Assembly: GCA_023667315.1 (NCBI GenBank)
Contig: JAMPAI010000017.1
Location: 1 to 37,988 of the forward strand
Length of the DNA: 37,988 nucleotides
From: Ruminococcus flavefaciens
GTDB lineage: Bacteria; Bacteroidota; Bacteroidia; Bacteroidales; P3
Direction: 5' to 3'
Below, piece by piece: positions 6,286 through 17,055 of the stretch (its first letter is position 1; each line of letters opens with the position of its first letter). The position numbers and the translations under genes are program-made. Below the pieces are notes generated by a model. That model saw only the letters and a program-made list of their open reading frames with translations. It was not told the DNA's origin and searched no databases.

Positions 6286-6990
6286 CTATTTTACCGGTTC
6301 GTTCAACAAATCCATAAACTGGGCCGAACGCGACTCGAACTCGTGCGTTACCCGGCCTATGCGCGACACCACTATATTATAGCACACGTAGGCGATGATG
6401 CCCACGATAAGCCCCGCCACCGTCGTAACCATGGCCTGGTACATGCCGTTGGCCAGCGTGCCCACCTCGATGTTGCTGCCTTTGGAGGCCATGTCGAAGA
6501 ACACGCGCACCATGCCCGTCACGGTTCCCAGGAACCCGATCATGGGCGCCGCCCCCGCCGTGGTCGAAAGCCAGCCGATGCGTTTTTCCAGACGCGCCAC
6601 CTCCAGGTTGCCGGCGTCTTCCATGGCCGCCTTGATGTTCTCGATCGGCTTGCCGATACGGTCCACACCTTTTTCTATAATGCGTGAGGTGGGCGTTCCC
6701 GTATTCTGGCACAGGGTCTTGGCCGAGTCCAGCCGGTCGCTCAGCACATAGTCGCGCACAGAATCCAGCAGGCCCGACTCGTTGTGCATCGAGCGCTGTA
6801 TCACCACCAGGCGTTCCACGAACACATAAACGCTCACCAGAAGCAGCAGCACGATGGGTATCATGATCCAGCCCCCCTTCATGGCCAGCTCCATCACCGG
6901 AATCTTTTCCTGGGTCTGCACCGCGGCGTTCACCGCCTGTTCCATCGAAGCGCCCGCCTCCAATCCGTTCTGAACAATCTGTAAAAACAT
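6286..6990 (-). CDS. exbB: ExbB/TolQ/MotA-type proton channel protein
   Basis: The protein has 234 aa. It has a membrane helix near residues 42-60 and the characteristic MotA/TolQ/ExbB region with GWLSTTAGAAPMIGFLGTVTGM and GMYQAMVTTVAGLIVGIIAY, forming the second and third helices. I take ATG 6990 as the start; an in-frame TTG at 7008 adds only six residues. It is the first gene of the exbB-exbD-tonB-phosphoesterase unit and is divergent from rpsL. It forms the inner-membrane proton channel of the complex. Confidence 0.9.
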   Translation of the reverse strand: MFLQIVQNGLEAGASMEQAVNAAVQTQEKIPVMELAMKGGWIMIPIVLLLLVSVYVFVERLVVIQRSMHNESGLLDSVRDYVLSDRLDSAKTLCQNTGTPTSRIIEKGVDRIGKPIENIKAAMEDAGNLEVARLEKRIGWLSTTAGAAPMIGFLGTVTGMVRVFFDMASKGSNIEVGTLANGMYQAMVTTVAGLIVGIIAYVCYNIVVSRIGRVTHEFESRSAQFMDLLNEPVK

Positions 6991-7019
6991 AGCTGTACTA
7001 TTATGCAATTAAACGCCTG

Positions 7020-7027
7020 CGAAGATA
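7020..7027 (-). promoter_or_regulatory. Possible exbB promoter box (TATCTTCG)
   Basis: The minus strand reads TATCTTCG, one mismatch from TAnnTTTG, 29 nt before the exbB ATG. A CTTG 18 bp further upstream could be a weak -33 element. Confidence 0.35.
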
Positions 7028-7169
7028 CGCCCTTTTAAGCGTCTCCAAGGCGGTTCCCCGAGCGAGAAATAAACACCGGCCTGTTAATTTCCCGGAGCCT
7101 TCCGCGAACCCGGATTCCCCAAACAGCCCACCCCCGGGAGCATGTTGCGTTAAAATTTTCCGCATTTGG

Positions 7170-7200
7170 TTGTTTTTTATCAAAAAAGCATATATCTTTG
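7170..7200 (+). promoter_or_regulatory. Promoter of the ribosomal-protein superoperon
   Basis: TATCTTTG at 7193-7200 is a perfect -7 box. GTTG ending at 7172, 20 bp upstream, fits a slightly degenerate TTTG -33 element. The predicted transcript start is near 7204, about 50 nt before the rpsL ATG. I see no convincing hairpin in this short leader. Confidence 0.7.
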
Positions 7201-7254
7201 CCCTCCATTTTGGACTACGCATTTAGATTGCATAACTAATACAAAACCAACAAT

Positions 7255-7632
7255 ATGCCAACAATCCAACAGTTAGTTCGCAAGGGACGGCAGAAATTGA
7301 CAGACAAGAGCAAGTCCCCGGCATTGGACTCCTGCCCGCAACGCAGAGGCGTTTGCGTGCGTGTGTACACCACCACCCCCAAGAAGCCTAATTCGGCTAT
7401 GCGTAAGGTGGCCCGTGTGCGCTTGACCAATCAAAAAGAAGTGAACGCTTACATCCCCGGCGAAGGCCACAACCTTCAGGAGCACTCCATCGTGATGATC
7501 CGCGGCGGACGTGTGAAGGACCTCCCCGGTGTAAGATACCATATCATCCGCGGTGCGTTGGACACCTCCGGCGTAGAAGGCCGTAACCAGCGCCGTTCCA
7601 AATACGGTACCAAGCGTCCCAAGAAAAAATAA
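7255..7632 (+). CDS. rpsL: 30S ribosomal protein S12
   Basis: The protein has 125 aa, the normal length. S12 lies at the decoding centre and monitors tRNA selection. The conserved loops [12 protein letters not shown] and [13 protein letters not shown] are intact. The lysines at 43 and 88, where streptomycin-resistance changes usually fall, are the wild-type residues. It is the first gene of the superoperon and is followed by rpsG after 30 nt. Confidence 0.98.
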   Translation: MPTIQQLVRKGRQKLTDKSKSPALDSCPQRRGVCVRVYTTTPKKPNSAMRKVARVRLTNQKEVNAYIPGEGHNLQEHSIVMIRGGRVKDLPGVRYHIIRGALDTSGVEGRNQRRSKYGTKRPKKK

Positions 7633-7662
7633 GTTGCACCACAGAGGTAATAACAGCATATC

Positions 7663-8130
7663 ATGAGAAAGACAACTCCCAAAAAGAGAGAGATTTTACC
7701 CGACCCGAAATATAATGAAGTGTTGGTGACCAAATTCATCAACAACATTATGTTGCAGGGCAAGAAGAGCATTGCACACGAAATTTTCTACAATGCTATC
7801 GACGAAGTTTCGGCCAAGACGAAAGAAAACGGCCTGGAAATCTGGAAGAAGGCGCTGGCTAACGTAACGCCTTCGGTGGAAGTAAGAAGCCGCCGCGTGG
7901 GTGGTGCCACCTTTCAGATTCCTTCCGAAATCCGTCCTGAAAGAAAGCAGTCGCTGGGTATGAAGTCGCTTATTTCGTACGCCCGCAAGCGCAACGAAAA
8001 GTCGATGGCCAGCAAACTGGCTGCCGAGATCATGGCCGCCTACAAGGAAGAAGGCGCCGCTTTCAAACGTAAGGAAGACATTCACCGCATGGCTGAGGCC
8101 AACAAGGCTTTCTCCCACTTTAAATTCTAA
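7663..8130 (+). CDS. rpsG: 30S ribosomal protein S7
   Basis: The protein has 155 aa. S7 nucleates assembly of the 30S head and contacts the E-site tRNA. Typical segments are visible ([57 protein letters not shown]). It lies in str-operon order between rpsL and fusA, with only 8 nt to the fusA start. Confidence 0.98.
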   Translation: MRKTTPKKREILPDPKYNEVLVTKFINNIMLQGKKSIAHEIFYNAIDEVSAKTKENGLEIWKKALANVTPSVEVRSRRVGGATFQIPSEIRPERKQSLGMKSLISYARKRNEKSMASKLAAEIMAAYKEEGAAFKRKEDIHRMAEANKAFSHFKF

Positions 8131-8138
8131 AAACAACC

Positions 8139-10226
8139 ATGGCACACGATTTATCCCAGACCCGGAACATCGGTATTATGGCGCACATCGACGCCGGCAA
8201 GACCACTTGTTCCGAGCGTATTCTGTTCTACACGGGAAAGACCCACAAGATCGGCGAAACCCACGAGGGTACCGCCACCATGGACTGGATGGCGCAGGAA
8301 CAGGAACGTGGTATCACCATCACCTCCGCCGCCACCACGGTATTCTGGAAATACCTGAACAATAGTTACAAAATCAACCTTATCGACACCCCGGGGCACG
8401 TTGACTTCACGGTAGAAGTGGAACGTTCCTTGCGCGTGTTGGACGGTGCCGTAATGGTGCTCTGTGCGGTAGGCGGCGTTCAGCCCCAGTCTGAAACCGT
8501 TTGGCGTCAAGCCAATAAGTACAAGGTTCCCCGCATCTGCTTCATCAATAAGATGGACCGTACGGGAGCCGATTTCTATAATGTCGTGGGCCAAATCAGC
8601 GAACGCCTCCACGCCCACCCCGTTCCCATGCAGCTTCCTATCGGGCAAGAGGATTCCTTTGTCGGGATTGTTGACCTCATTACCAAGAAAGCCTACAAGT
8701 GGGAAGACGAGAAGGGTACCGAATACGACGAGATTCCCGTTCCCGCCGATATGGTGGATCAGGTGGAAGAATACCACAATAAGTTGGTGGAAGCCGCTGC
8801 CGAAGAAGACGAAGCCTTGATGGAAAAGTTCTTCGAGGATCCCGCCTCCATCAGCGAAGATGAAATTATCGCGGCCATCCGCAAGGGTACGATTGCCATG
8901 CACATCAACCCCGTTTTCTGCGGTTCGGCCATCAAGAATAAAGCCGTGCAGCCCCTTTTGGACGCCGTTGTACGCTATCTGCCCAGCCCTCTCGACGTAG
9001 AGGCCGTGGTAGGTACCGACCCCAACACGGGCGAGGAAACCACCCGCAAGGTGGATGTCAAGGAACCTTTCTGCGCCTTGGCGTTCAAGATTGCCACCGA
9101 CCCCTTCGTGGGCCGTATCGCGTTCTTCCGCGTTTATTCCGGTGCGTTGGATGCCGGTTCCTACGTGTTGAACGCCTCCACGGGCAAGAAGGAACGTATC
9201 TCGCGTATCCTCCAGATGCACGCCAACAAGCAGCAGCCCCTCGACCGCATTGAAGTGGGCGATATCGGCGCCGCCGTGGGCTTCAAGGAAATCAAGACGG
9301 GTAACACCCTCTGCGATGAGGCTCATCCCATCAACCTCGAAACCATGACCTTCCCCGAACCGGTTATCAGTATCGCCATCGAACCGGTTTCCCAGCAGGA
9401 TGTGGACAAACTTTCGAACGGTCTGGTCAAACTGGCCGAAGAAGACCCCACCTTCCGCATCAAGAGCGACGAAAACTCGGGTCAGACCATCATCAGCGGT
9501 ATGGGCGAGTTGCACTTGGATATCCTCTTGGACCGCCTCAAACGCGAGTTCAAGGTGGAATGCAACCAAGGCCGTCCCCAGGTTGCCTACAAGGAAGCCG
9601 TATGCTCCACGGTTGAACACCGCGAAGTCTATAAGAAACAGACCGGCGGCCGCGGTAAGTTCGCCGACATCCTTTTCGAGATCTCTCCCGCCGACGAAGG
9701 CGTGAAGGGCCTCCAGTTCATCAACGAAGTGAAGGGCGGTAACATTCCCAAGGAATTCATCCCCGCCATCGAAAAAGGGTTCAAGTCGTCGCTGGAAAAC
9801 GGTGTCTTGGCCGGCTATCCGCTGGAAAGCCTCAAGGTACGCATCCTCGACGGTTCTTTCCACCCGGTCGATTCCGATGCCCTTTCTTTCGAAGTTTGCG
9901 CCCGGATGGGCTTCCGCGAAGCCTGCCGCAAGGCCAAGTCGATCCTGCTCGAACCCATCATGTCGGTCGAAATCGAAACGCCCGACGCCAACGTGGGTGA
10001 TGTCTCGAGCGACTTGAACCGTCGCCGCGGCGTGATGGAAGGTATCGAAGGCAAGCCCGGTGGCCAGGCCATCCGCGCCAAGGTACCTTTGGCAGAAATG
10101 TTCGGTTACGTAACGGCATTGCGTACGTTGACTTCCGGCCGTGCAAGCTCCACGATGGAATACTCGCACCATGCCGAAGCTCCCGCCAACATCACCGCCG
10201 AAGTTATTAAACAAGCTACAAAATAA
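8139..10226 (+). CDS. fusA: Elongation factor G
   Basis: The protein has 695 aa, the full length for EF-G. The GTPase motifs are intact: AHIDAGKT (15-22), DTPGH (83-87) and NKMD (137-140). The later domains contain [16 protein letters not shown] and the domain IV/V region with [17 protein letters not shown]. It drives ribosome translocation and, with RRF, recycling. A 687-aa frame on the opposite strand is a shadow of its codon bias. Unlike the E. coli str operon, no tuf follows; rpsJ comes next after 17 nt. Confidence 0.98.
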   Translation: MAHDLSQTRNIGIMAHIDAGKTTCSERILFYTGKTHKIGETHEGTATMDWMAQEQERGITITSAATTVFWKYLNNSYKINLIDTPGHVDFTVEVERSLRVLDGAVMVLCAVGGVQPQSETVWRQANKYKVPRICFINKMDRTGADFYNVVGQISERLHAHPVPMQLPIGQEDSFVGIVDLITKKAYKWEDEKGTEYDEIPVPADMVDQVEEYHNKLVEAAAEEDEALMEKFFEDPASISEDEIIAAIRKGTIAMHINPVFCGSAIKNKAVQPLLDAVVRYLPSPLDVEAVVGTDPNTGEETTRKVDVKEPFCALAFKIATDPFVGRIAFFRVYSGALDAGSYVLNASTGKKERISRILQMHANKQQPLDRIEVGDIGAAVGFKEIKTGNTLCDEAHPINLETMTFPEPVISIAIEPVSQQDVDKLSNGLVKLAEEDPTFRIKSDENSGQTIISGMGELHLDILLDRLKREFKVECNQGRPQVAYKEAVCSTVEHREVYKKQTGGRGKFADILFEISPADEGVKGLQFINEVKGGNIPKEFIPAIEKGFKSSLENGVLAGYPLESLKVRILDGSFHPVDSDALSFEVCARMGFREACRKAKSILLEPIMSVEIETPDANVGDVSSDLNRRRGVMEGIEGKPGGQAIRAKVPLAEMFGYVTALRTLTSGRASSTMEYSHHAEAPANITAEVIKQATK

Positions 10227-10243
10227 TTTAAACGTTTAATACC

Positions 10244-10552
10244 GTGAGTCAGCAAAAAATCAGAATCAAGTTAAAGTCTTACGACTACAACTTGGTGGAC
10301 AAGTCCGCCGAGAAGATCGTAAAGACCGTGAAGATGACCGGTGCCATGGTAAGTGGTCCTATCCCCTTGCCTACCAACAAGAAAATCTTCACCGTGAACC
10401 GCTCTACTTTCGTCAACAAGAAGTCGCGCGAACAGTTTGAATTGTCTTCTTACAAACGTTTGTTAGACATTCACAGCAGCAGCTCCAAGACCATCGATGC
10501 CTTGATGAAGCTGGAACTGCCCAGCGGCGTGGAAGTTGAAATCAAAGTCTGA
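10244..10552 (+). CDS. rpsJ: 30S ribosomal protein S10
   Basis: The protein has 102 aa and starts at GTG (10244), the only non-ATG start I accept in the operon. The family segment [20 protein letters not shown] is clear. S10 is in the 30S head and is the NusG-contacting NusE factor in transcription-translation coupling. It directly follows fusA, joining the str and S10 clusters into one run. Confidence 0.97.
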   Translation: MSQQKIRIKLKSYDYNLVDKSAEKIVKTVKMTGAMVSGPIPLPTNKKIFTVNRSTFVNKKSREQFELSSYKRLLDIHSSSSKTIDALMKLELPSGVEVEIKV

Positions 10553-10639
10553 GGTTCAGGCTTGAAACCCGAAAAAGCCCGGATCCGAGCATCCGGCAAA
10601 CAACAAACAAAGTAAACAAAACCATTAACAAGCAAAGTA

Positions 10640-11269
10640 ATGTCCGGATTAATTGGTAAAAAAATCGGAATGACTAGCATCTGGGATGCCTCCGGCAAGA
10701 ACGTGCCGTGCACAGTCATAGAGGCTGGTCCTTGTGTGGTAACGCAAGTAAAAACAAAAGAAAAGGATGGCTACGATGCCATTCAGCTGTCGTTTGGCGA
10801 ACGCAAGGAAAAACATACGCCCAAAGCCTTGAAGGGCCACTACGCCAAGGCGAACACGACTCCCAAGCAGATCAGCATGGAGTTCACCCGCTTTGAGGAA
10901 GGCCACCGCAAGCAGTTCGGCGAAAGCATCAACGTGGATGTATTCACCGAAGGCGAGTTTATCGACGTTGCGGGCCTCACCAAAGGACACGGTTTTCAGG
11001 GTGTGGTAGGCAGACACGGATTCGGTGGTGTTGGACAAAGCACTCACGGTCAACATAACCGCCTCAGGGCTCCCGGTTCGGTGGGCGCGTCTTCTTACCC
11101 TTCCCGTTTGTTTAAAGGCTTGCGTATGGCCGGTCAGACCGGTCACGTTCGCAGGAAGAGCATCAACCTCGAAGTGGTTAAGATCATTCCTGAAAAGAAT
11201 TTGATTTTGGTCAAGGGTTCCGTACCTGGTCCTAAAGGTTCATTTTTAAAATTAGAAAGATGGAGTTAA
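10640..11269 (+). CDS. rplC: 50S ribosomal protein L3
   Basis: The protein has 209 aa. L3 is an early assembly protein whose extension reaches the peptidyl-transferase centre. The conserved loop region [11 protein letters not shown] (130-140) and [15 protein letters not shown] are present, including the glutamine that is methylated in some bacteria. An 87-nt spacer precedes it, the longest in the operon interior, with an imperfect hairpin at about 10577-10597. The gene overlaps rplD by 10 bp. Confidence 0.98.
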   Translation: MSGLIGKKIGMTSIWDASGKNVPCTVIEAGPCVVTQVKTKEKDGYDAIQLSFGERKEKHTPKALKGHYAKANTTPKQISMEFTRFEEGHRKQFGESINVDVFTEGEFIDVAGLTKGHGFQGVVGRHGFGGVGQSTHGQHNRLRAPGSVGASSYPSRLFKGLRMAGQTGHVRRKSINLEVVKIIPEKNLILVKGSVPGPKGSFLKLERWS

Positions 11270-11895
11270 CAGTTTTAAACACAGCCGGAAAGGAAACCGG
11301 GAAGAAGGTGCAGATTTCCGATAGCATCGTAAATGCCGAACCCAACGATCACGCCATTTACTTGGATGTGAAGCAATATTTGGCCAACCAGCGCCAAGGC
11401 ACGCACAAGAGTAAGGAACGCTCCGAAATGACGGGCAGTACCAAGAAATTGGGCAAGCAAAAAGGCGGTGGCGGAGCCCGTCGCGGGGACATCAACTCTC
11501 CCCTGTTGCACGGCGGTGCCCGCGTGTTTGGTCCGCGTCCGCGCGATTACAGCTTCAAATTGAACAAAAAGCTCAAGCGCCTGGCCCGTCTTTCGGCCTT
11601 GTCCTACAAGTTCAAGGAAAGCAACGTCATGGTGGTGGAAGACCTGTCTTTCGACGCCCCCAAGACCAAGCGGATGGTTGAGATTCTCAAAAATCTCAAT
11701 TTGTCTGAAAAAAAATCGCTTATCGTGCTTGCGGAATCAAATAAATTCGTATTTTTGTCCTCCCGAAATCTGCCGCAGATTAAAGTTGTAAATGTTTCAG
11801 ATTTAAACACTTACGATATTCTCAATGCGAAAAATCTGCTGTTTGTGGAAAGTTCGGCCAAGAAACTGGACGAGATTTACGCAACGCAAGAATAG
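11260..11895 (+). CDS. rplD: 50S ribosomal protein L4
   Basis: The protein has 211 aa. L4 lines the exit tunnel through its central extended loop, seen here as [21 protein letters not shown]. The start overlaps the 3' end of rplC (ATGGAGTTAA), implying coupled translation. In E. coli L4 represses the S10 operon; whether that applies here is unknown. Confidence 0.97.
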   Translation: MELTVLNTAGKETGKKVQISDSIVNAEPNDHAIYLDVKQYLANQRQGTHKSKERSEMTGSTKKLGKQKGGGGARRGDINSPLLHGGARVFGPRPRDYSFKLNKKLKRLARLSALSYKFKESNVMVVEDLSFDAPKTKRMVEILKNLNLSEKKSLIVLAESNKFVFLSSRNLPQIKVVNVSDLNTYDILNAKNLLFVESSAKKLDEIYATQE

Positions 11896-11917
11896 GGAAC
11901 TGCTTAATTAAAGAACA

Positions 11918-12208
11918 ATGAACGTGATAATTAAACCTATCGTCACCGAAAAAATGACCAAGGTGGCGGAAAAATTCAACCGCGTCGGTTTCATCGTTGA
12001 CAAAGCAGCGAACAAGATTGAGATTAAAAAGGCGGTGGAAGATGCGTACGGCGTAAAGGTGGTTGCCGTGAACACGATCAACCAGAAGGGCAAGTCCAAA
12101 TCGCGTTACACGCGTGCCGGATTTATCGAAGGCCGCACCAGCGACATCAAGAAAGCAATTGTAACCTTGGCTCAAGGCGACACGATCGATTTTTACAGTA
12201 ACATTTAA
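11918..12208 (+). CDS. rplW: 50S ribosomal protein L23
   Basis: The protein has 96 aa. L23 sits at the tunnel exit and docks trigger factor and SRP. The segments [11 protein letters not shown] and [12 protein letters not shown] are typical. The tunnel-facing loop is short compared with some bacteria. The gene follows rplD by 22 nt and precedes rplB by 5 nt. Confidence 0.97.
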   Translation: MNVIIKPIVTEKMTKVAEKFNRVGFIVDKAANKIEIKKAVEDAYGVKVVAVNTINQKGKSKSRYTRAGFIEGRTSDIKKAIVTLAQGDTIDFYSNI

Positions 12209-12213
12209 GAGAG

Positions 12214-13038
12214 ATGGCTTTAAAGAAATTGAAACCCACTTCGGCGGGTCAGCGTTTTAGAAGCACCAGCACCTTCGAAGAAATCACGGCTACCAAGCCC
12301 GAAAAATCGCTGGTCGTTTCCTACCGTAAAACGGGCGGTCGCAACAATGAAGGCCACCGCACGATGCGTTACATCGGTGGCGGTCACAAAAGACAATACC
12401 GTATCATCGACTTCAAGCGCGACAAGGACCAGATACCCGCTATCGTAAAGACCATTGAGTACGATCCCAACCGTACCGCGCGTATCGCCCTGCTGGCTTA
12501 CGCTGACGGCGAAAAACGGTATATCATCGCACCCCAAGGCTTGCAGGTAGGCCAGAAGGTTATGTCGGGCAAGGACATCGCTCCCAACCTCGGCAACACC
12601 CTCTACCTGAGCGAAATTCCTTTCGGTACGCTGATTCACAACATCGAATTGCGTCCCGGTCAGGGAGCCAAGATCGTACGCAGTGCCGGTTCTTACGCAC
12701 AATTGCTTTCCCGCGACGACAAATACGCCATTATCAAGTTGCCTTCCGGCGAAACCCGTAAAATCCTCCAGGCCTGCAAGGCCACCATCGGGGTTACCTC
12801 CAATGTGGACCACAACCTGGAATCTTCGGGCAAGGCCGGCCGCAGCCGTTGGTTGGGTCGCAGACCCCGCAACCGTGGCGTGGTCATGAACCCTGTCGAT
12901 CACCCGATGGGTGGTGGTGAAGGTCGTGCCTCCGGTGGACATCCCCGTTCCAGAAAGGGTATGCCCGCAAAAGGATACAAGACTCGCCGCTTGAAGAATC
13001 CTTCGAATCAGTACATCATTGAAAGAAGGAAGAAGTAA
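12214..13038 (+). CDS. rplB: 50S ribosomal protein L2
   Basis: The protein has 274 aa. L2 is needed for subunit association and peptidyl-transferase function. The hallmark [19 protein letters not shown] is present, with the conserved histidine at residue 230 (His229 in E. coli numbering). The RNA-binding region includes [19 protein letters not shown]. Confidence 0.98.
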   Translation: MALKKLKPTSAGQRFRSTSTFEEITATKPEKSLVVSYRKTGGRNNEGHRTMRYIGGGHKRQYRIIDFKRDKDQIPAIVKTIEYDPNRTARIALLAYADGEKRYIIAPQGLQVGQKVMSGKDIAPNLGNTLYLSEIPFGTLIHNIELRPGQGAKIVRSAGSYAQLLSRDDKYAIIKLPSGETRKILQACKATIGVTSNVDHNLESSGKAGRSRWLGRRPRNRGVVMNPVDHPMGGGEGRASGGHPRSRKGMPAKGYKTRRLKNPSNQYIIERRKK

Positions 13039-13057
13039 TTTTTAAAAACGCAGAATC

Positions 13058-13336
13058 ATGAGCCGTTCAATTAAAAAGGGTCCATATATCCACTACAAGC
13101 TGGAAAAGAAAGTGCTTGCCGCTGCCGAAAGCAAGAAGAAGGTTACAATTAAAACCTGGTCGCGCGCATCCATGATCTCTCCCGACTTCGTTGGTCAAAC
13201 CATCGCCGTACACAACGGAAACAAGTTCGTTCCCGTTTACGTTACCGAAAACATGGTAGGTCACAAACTGGGCGAGTTCGCCCCCACCCGCACCTTCCGT
13301 GGTCACGCCGGCAACAAGGATAAAGGTAAAAAGTAA
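13058..13336 (+). CDS. rpsS: 30S ribosomal protein S19
   Basis: The protein has 92 aa. It begins [15 protein letters not shown] and carries the family stretch [21 protein letters not shown]19 binds the 30S head near the A site with S13. It lies in standard S10-cluster position between rplB and rplV. Confidence 0.98.
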   Translation: MSRSIKKGPYIHYKLEKKVLAAAESKKKVTIKTWSRASMISPDFVGQTIAVHNGNKFVPVYVTENMVGHKLGEFAPTRTFRGHAGNKDKGKK

Positions 13337-13362
13337 TTCACCGTTAGTAAAAGCATAGAGCA

Positions 13363-13815
13363 ATGGGATCGAGAAAACGTATTCGTGCCGAAAAGATAAA
13401 AGAGCAGAAGAAGACGCTCTACGTGGCCAAGTTGAACAACAACCCCACCTCGCCTCGCAAAACGCGCTACACCGCCGATTTGATCCGCGGGCTGGATGTT
13501 GAAAAGGCTTTGGCCGTTCTCCAATACGGTCACCGGGAAGCTGCTCCCAAGCTGCACAAGTTACTCCGTTCGGCCATGGCCAACTGGCAGGCCAAGAACG
13601 AAGGCGTGCGCATGGAAGACGCCCACCTGTACGTAAAGGAAATTTTTGTGGACGGTGGAGCTCAACTCAAACGCTTGCGCCCCGCGCCTCAAGGCAGAGG
13701 CTACCGGATCCGCAAACGTTCCAACCACGTAACCCTTATTTTGGGTAGCCGCGATTTGACCGCACAGGCCGAACCGAAGAAAAAGAATGTCGAAAAAGAA
13801 GCTGAAAACAAGTAA
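13363..13815 (+). CDS. rplV: 50S ribosomal protein L22 with basic/acidic C-terminal tail
   Basis: The protein has 150 aa. The extended beta-hairpin that lines the exit tunnel is visible ([20 protein letters not shown]). A Lys/Glu-rich C-terminal tail (about 20 residues after SRDLTAQ) makes it longer than the ~110-aa E. coli protein; such tails are usual in this phylum. The stop is 2 nt before the rpsC start. Confidence 0.97.
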   Translation: MGSRKRIRAEKIKEQKKTLYVAKLNNNPTSPRKTRYTADLIRGLDVEKALAVLQYGHREAAPKLHKLLRSAMANWQAKNEGVRMEDAHLYVKEIFVDGGAQLKRLRPAPQGRGYRIRKRSNHVTLILGSRDLTAQAEPKKKNVEKEAENK

Positions 13816-13817
13816 CC

Positions 13818-14552
13818 ATGGGACAAAAAACAAACCCGATAGGCAATAGATTAGGGATCATCAGAGGCTGGGATTCCAGTTGGTATGGCGGTCGCCGTTT
13901 CGAAACCAAGTTGGTGGAAGACGACAAGATCCGCAAATACTTGAACGTTCGTTTGGCCAAAGCCAGTGTTTCCAAGATTTTGATCGAACGGACACTGAAA
14001 ATGGTTACGATCACCATCTTTACCGCTCGTCCGGGATTGATTATCGGCAAGGCCGGTCAGGAAGTGGACAAACTCAAGGAAGAGTTGAAGAAACTTACCG
14101 GAAAGGAAATCCAGATCAGCATTTCCGAAATCAAACGTCCCGAATTGGACGCCGTTATCGTGGCTTCCTCCATCGCCCGCCAGCTCGAAGGCCGTGTTTC
14201 GTACCGCAAGGCTATCAAGACGGCCATCTCGTCGGCTATGCGTATGGGTGCCGAAGGTATCAAGGTTCAGATTTCCGGCCGTTTGGGCGGTGCCGAAATG
14301 GCGCGTACCGAACACTTCAAGGAAGGCCGTACCCCCTTGCACACCTTGCGCGCCGATATCGACTACGCCCTGGCTGAAGCCCACACCACTTACGGCCGCC
14401 TCGGTATCAAGGTTTGGATCTGCAGGGGCGTTATCTACGGCAAGTGCGACCTGTCGGTAGCCTTTACCGCCGCTCCCGCCGCCAAAGAAAACTCCGGAAG
14501 GTCGATGGCTCCCCGCTCCGGTATGGGTGGAAGAAGAAAGAAAGCCAACTAA
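13818..14552 (+). CDS. rpsC: 30S ribosomal protein S3
   Basis: The protein has 244 aa. S3 helps form the mRNA entry channel and its helicase activity. The KH domain GxxG loop is GKAG (77-80) in [13 protein letters not shown], and the C-terminal domain contains [18 protein letters not shown]. Long antisense frames opposite it are codon-bias shadows. Confidence 0.98.
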   Translation: MGQKTNPIGNRLGIIRGWDSSWYGGRRFETKLVEDDKIRKYLNVRLAKASVSKILIERTLKMVTITIFTARPGLIIGKAGQEVDKLKEELKKLTGKEIQISISEIKRPELDAVIVASSIARQLEGRVSYRKAIKTAISSAMRMGAEGIKVQISGRLGGAEMARTEHFKEGRTPLHTLRADIDYALAEAHTTYGRLGIKVWICRGVIYGKCDLSVAFTAAPAAKENSGRSMAPRSGMGGRRKKAN

Positions 14553-14582
14553 CATTCGCTAACATTTTAACCTTATACAGAG

Positions 14583-15005
14583 ATGTTACAACCCAAGAAA
14601 ACCAAATTCAGAAAGCAACAAAAAGGCAGACTGAAAGGCAATACCAAGAGAGGCGCCGAGATTGCTTTCGGTTCTTTTGGAATCAAGTCCTTGGAAACCG
14701 CTTTCATTACGGCCCGCCAATTGGAAGCCGCACGTCAGGCCGTAACCCGTTATATGAAACGTGAAGGTCAGATTTGGATACGTGTTTTTCCCGACAAGCC
14801 CATTACCAAGAAGCCTAACGAAGTACGTATGGGTAAGGGTAAAGGTGCTCCCGAATACTTTGTGGCCCGTATCAACCCGGGACGTATTTTGTTCGAAGCC
14901 GACGGTGTACCCATGGATGTAGCCAAGGAAGCACTTAGGTTGGCATCGCAGAAGTTGCCCGTAGCCGTTAAGTTTGTAGTAAGGAGAGATTACGTAGCCG
15001 AATAA
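14583..15005 (+). CDS. rplP: 50S ribosomal protein L16
   Basis: The protein has 140 aa. L16 shapes the A-site tRNA binding region. It begins [16 protein letters not shown], with typical RIFPDKP-like sequence ([21 protein letters not shown]). It follows rpsC after 30 nt in the usual order. Confidence 0.98.
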   Translation: MLQPKKTKFRKQQKGRLKGNTKRGAEIAFGSFGIKSLETAFITARQLEAARQAVTRYMKREGQIWIRVFPDKPITKKPNEVRMGKGKGAPEYFVARINPGRILFEADGVPMDVAKEALRLASQKLPVAVKFVVRRDYVAE

Positions 15006-15018
15006 TAAGGGATAAGCC

Positions 15019-15216
15019 ATGAAATCAGAATTCGTAGTAAAGGAACTGTCGACCGCGGAACTGCAGGACCGCTTGGACACGGAAAGGGTCGAGTTGCACA
15101 AGATGAAATTGAATCATGCAATTTCTCCTGTTGAAAACCCGAACCTTATCAAGACTCACAAGAAAAATATCGCCCGTATCCTGACGGAATTGCGCCGCAG
15201 GGAATTGGCTCAATAG
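15019..15216 (+). CDS. rpmC: 50S ribosomal protein L29
   Basis: The protein has 65 aa. L29 is a small helical protein near the tunnel exit. Residues [16 protein letters not shown] and the end [17 protein letters not shown] are characteristic. Confidence 0.97.
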   Translation: MKSEFVVKELSTAELQDRLDTERVELHKMKLNHAISPVENPNLIKTHKKNIARILTELRRRELAQ

Positions 15217-15220
15217 CCCC

Positions 15221-15228
15221 AAAGGAGG
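15221..15228 (+). promoter_or_regulatory. Perfect Shine-Dalgarno-like site before rpsQ
   Basis: AAAGGAGG lies 5 nt before the rpsQ ATG at 15234. Most genes in this window have A-rich leaders with no such motif, in line with the known rarity of Shine-Dalgarno use in Bacteroidota, so this site stands out. Confidence 0.6.
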
Positions 15229-15233
15229 AAAAG

Positions 15234-15488
15234 ATGGAAAGGAATCTTAGAAAAGAAAGAATCGGTGTAGTGGTCAGCAATAAAATGCAGAAAACCATAA
15301 CCGTTCTGGTTGAGCGCAAGACGAAACACCCCATTTACGGTAAGTTCGTCAAGAAATCGACCAAGTTCAAAGCCCATGACGAGGAAAACACGTGCAACAT
15401 CGGAGATACCGTGCGCATCATGGAAACCCGTCCTTTGAGCAAAGATAAATGTTGGAGATTAGTTGAAATCATTGAAAGAGCTAAATAG
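15234..15488 (+). CDS. rpsQ: 30S ribosomal protein S17
   Basis: The protein has 84 aa with the OB-fold signature [19 protein letters not shown] and [23 protein letters not shown]17 is a primary 16S rRNA-binding protein. The start is unusual for this phylum in having a full AAAGGAGG site 5 nt upstream. rplN follows after 2 nt. Confidence 0.97.
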   Translation: MERNLRKERIGVVVSNKMQKTITVLVERKTKHPIYGKFVKKSTKFKAHDEENTCNIGDTVRIMETRPLSKDKCWRLVEIIERAK

Positions 15489-15490
15489 TT

Positions 15491-15859
15491 ATGATACAGC
15501 AAGAAACTAGGCTTAGTGTTGCCGATAACAGTGGGGCGAAGTCGGTACTCTGCATCCGCGTCTTGGGTGGTACCAAGAGAAGATACGCGAGTGTAGGTGA
15601 CAAAATCGTTGTCGCCATTAAAGACGCGCTTCCTTCCGGCAACGTTAAGAAAGGAACCGTATCGAAGGCTGTTGTTGTAAGAACCACCAAAGAAGTACGC
15701 AGACCCGATGGCTCGTACATCCGGTTTGACGACAACGCTGTTGTATTGCTTAATGCCGCCGACGAAATGCGTGGTACCCGTATCTTCGGCCCGGTAGCCC
15801 GCGAGTTGCGTGAAAAGCAATTCATGAAGATTGTTTCACTGGCACCCGAAGTGCTTTAA
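15491..15859 (+). CDS. rplN: 50S ribosomal protein L14
   Basis: The protein has 122 aa. It begins [17 protein letters not shown] and contains [20 protein letters not shown] and [16 protein letters not shown], all diagnostic. L14 forms inter-subunit bridges and is the binding site of the RsfS silencing factor. Confidence 0.98.
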   Translation: MIQQETRLSVADNSGAKSVLCIRVLGGTKRRYASVGDKIVVAIKDALPSGNVKKGTVSKAVVVRTTKEVRRPDGSYIRFDDNAVVLLNAADEMRGTRIFGPVARELREKQFMKIVSLAPEVL

Positions 15860-15873
15860 TAGGAAATACGACC

Positions 15874-16191
15874 ATGAAATTACACATCAAAAAAGGAGAC
15901 ACCGTTAAGGTGCTGGCCGGTGACGACAAGGGCATGCAGGGTAAGGTGCTGATGGTGGATCGCGAAAAGCTCCGCGCCAAGGTGGAAGGTATCAACATGG
16001 TATCCAAGCACACCAAGCCCAACTCCAAGAATCCTCAGGGCGGCATCATCAAGAAAGAAGCAGGAATCCATATTTCGAACCTGATGGTGGTTGACGGCAA
16101 GGGCAATGCCACCCGTATCGGCCGCAAGTTGGATGAAAAGACCAATAAATCAGTTCGCTATTCTAAAAAATCAGGGGAGGTAATTAAGTAA
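15874..16191 (+). CDS. rplX: 50S ribosomal protein L24
   Basis: The protein has 105 aa with an N-terminal KOW motif ([20 protein letters not shown]). L24 is an assembly initiator bound near the 5' end of 23S rRNA. Its TAA stop shares one base with the rplE ATG (TAATG), so the two are likely translationally coupled. Confidence 0.97.
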   Translation: MKLHIKKGDTVKVLAGDDKGMQGKVLMVDREKLRAKVEGINMVSKHTKPNSKNPQGGIIKKEAGIHISNLMVVDGKGNATRIGRKLDEKTNKSVRYSKKSGEVIK

Positions 16192-16748
16192 TGAGCTATT
16201 CGCCGAGACTTAGAGAAAAATACGCTACCACTATCGTGCCGAATCTCAAGAACGAATTCGGTTACAAGAGCGTGATGCAGGTTCCCCGCCTTGTTAAGAT
16301 TTGCTTGAACCAGGGCCTCGGGAATGCCGTTGCCGACAAGAAGCTGATCGACTTCGGCGTGGAAGAAATGACGGCCATTACCGGCCAGCGTGCGGTTGCC
16401 ACCAAATCGAAGAAGGACATCTCGAACTTCAAGGTTCGTAAGGGCATGCCCATCGGCGTAAGGGTTACCTTGCGCGGAGAACGCATGTACGAATTCCTCG
16501 ATCGCCTTATTTCGGTGGCCATCCCCCGTATCCGCGACTTCAGGGGTATCAGCGACAAAGGATTCGACGGAAAGGGTAACTTTTCTTTCGGTGTAACCGA
16601 ACAGATTATCTTTCCCGAAATCAATATCGACAAAATCAATAAAATCAGCGGTATGGACATTACATTTGTAACTACCGCAACCAACGATAAGGAAGCATAC
16701 GCTTTGTTAAGAGAGTTTGGCATGCCTTTTCAAAAACAAAACAAGTAG
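16191..16748 (+). CDS. rplE: 50S ribosomal protein L5
   Basis: The protein has 185 aa. Typical blocks are [37 protein letters not shown] and [17 protein letters not shown]5 binds 5S rRNA and contacts P-site tRNA. It overlaps rplX by one base. Confidence 0.98.
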   Translation: MSYSPRLREKYATTIVPNLKNEFGYKSVMQVPRLVKICLNQGLGNAVADKKLIDFGVEEMTAITGQRAVATKSKKDISNFKVRKGMPIGVRVTLRGERMYEFLDRLISVAIPRIRDFRGISDKGFDGKGNFSFGVTEQIIFPEINIDKINKISGMDITFVTTATNDKEAYALLREFGMPFQKQNK

Positions 16749-16754
16749 CGCACT

Positions 16755-17024
16755 ATGGCAAAAGAATCAATGAAAGCCAGAGAGCTCAAGAGAGAACGCA
16801 TGGTTGCTAAATATGCCCAGAAGCGTGCCGAGCTCAAGAAAGCAGGCGATTACGATGCCCTGCAAAGAATACCCAAGAACGCTTCGCCCGTTCGCTTGCA
16901 CAACCGTTGCAAACTGACCGGTCGTCCCAAAGGTTATATGCGGGTGTTTGGCATTTCGCGTATCAACTTCCGGGAAATGGCGCTGCAAGGTTTGATTCCG
17001 GGCGTAAAGAAAGCCAGTTGGTAG
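16755..17024 (+). CDS. rpsN: 30S ribosomal protein S14 (zinc-free, long form)
   Basis: The protein has 89 aa, the long C-minus form. The region that carries two CxxC pairs in zinc-type S14 instead reads [20 protein letters not shown], with a single cysteine. The end [18 protein letters not shown] is typical. It binds the 30S head. Confidence 0.97.
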   Translation: MAKESMKARELKRERMVAKYAQKRAELKKAGDYDALQRIPKNASPVRLHNRCKLTGRPKGYMRVFGISRINFREMALQGLIPGVKKASW

Positions 17025-17055
17025 TCCCTTAACCTAAAAAAGAAAGAGAGAAACC

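Noticed and set aside
8151-10214. 687-aa frame antisense to fusA
   Set aside because: It covers almost the whole of EF-G, whose GTPase motifs are intact. Its length reflects strong codon bias in fusA.
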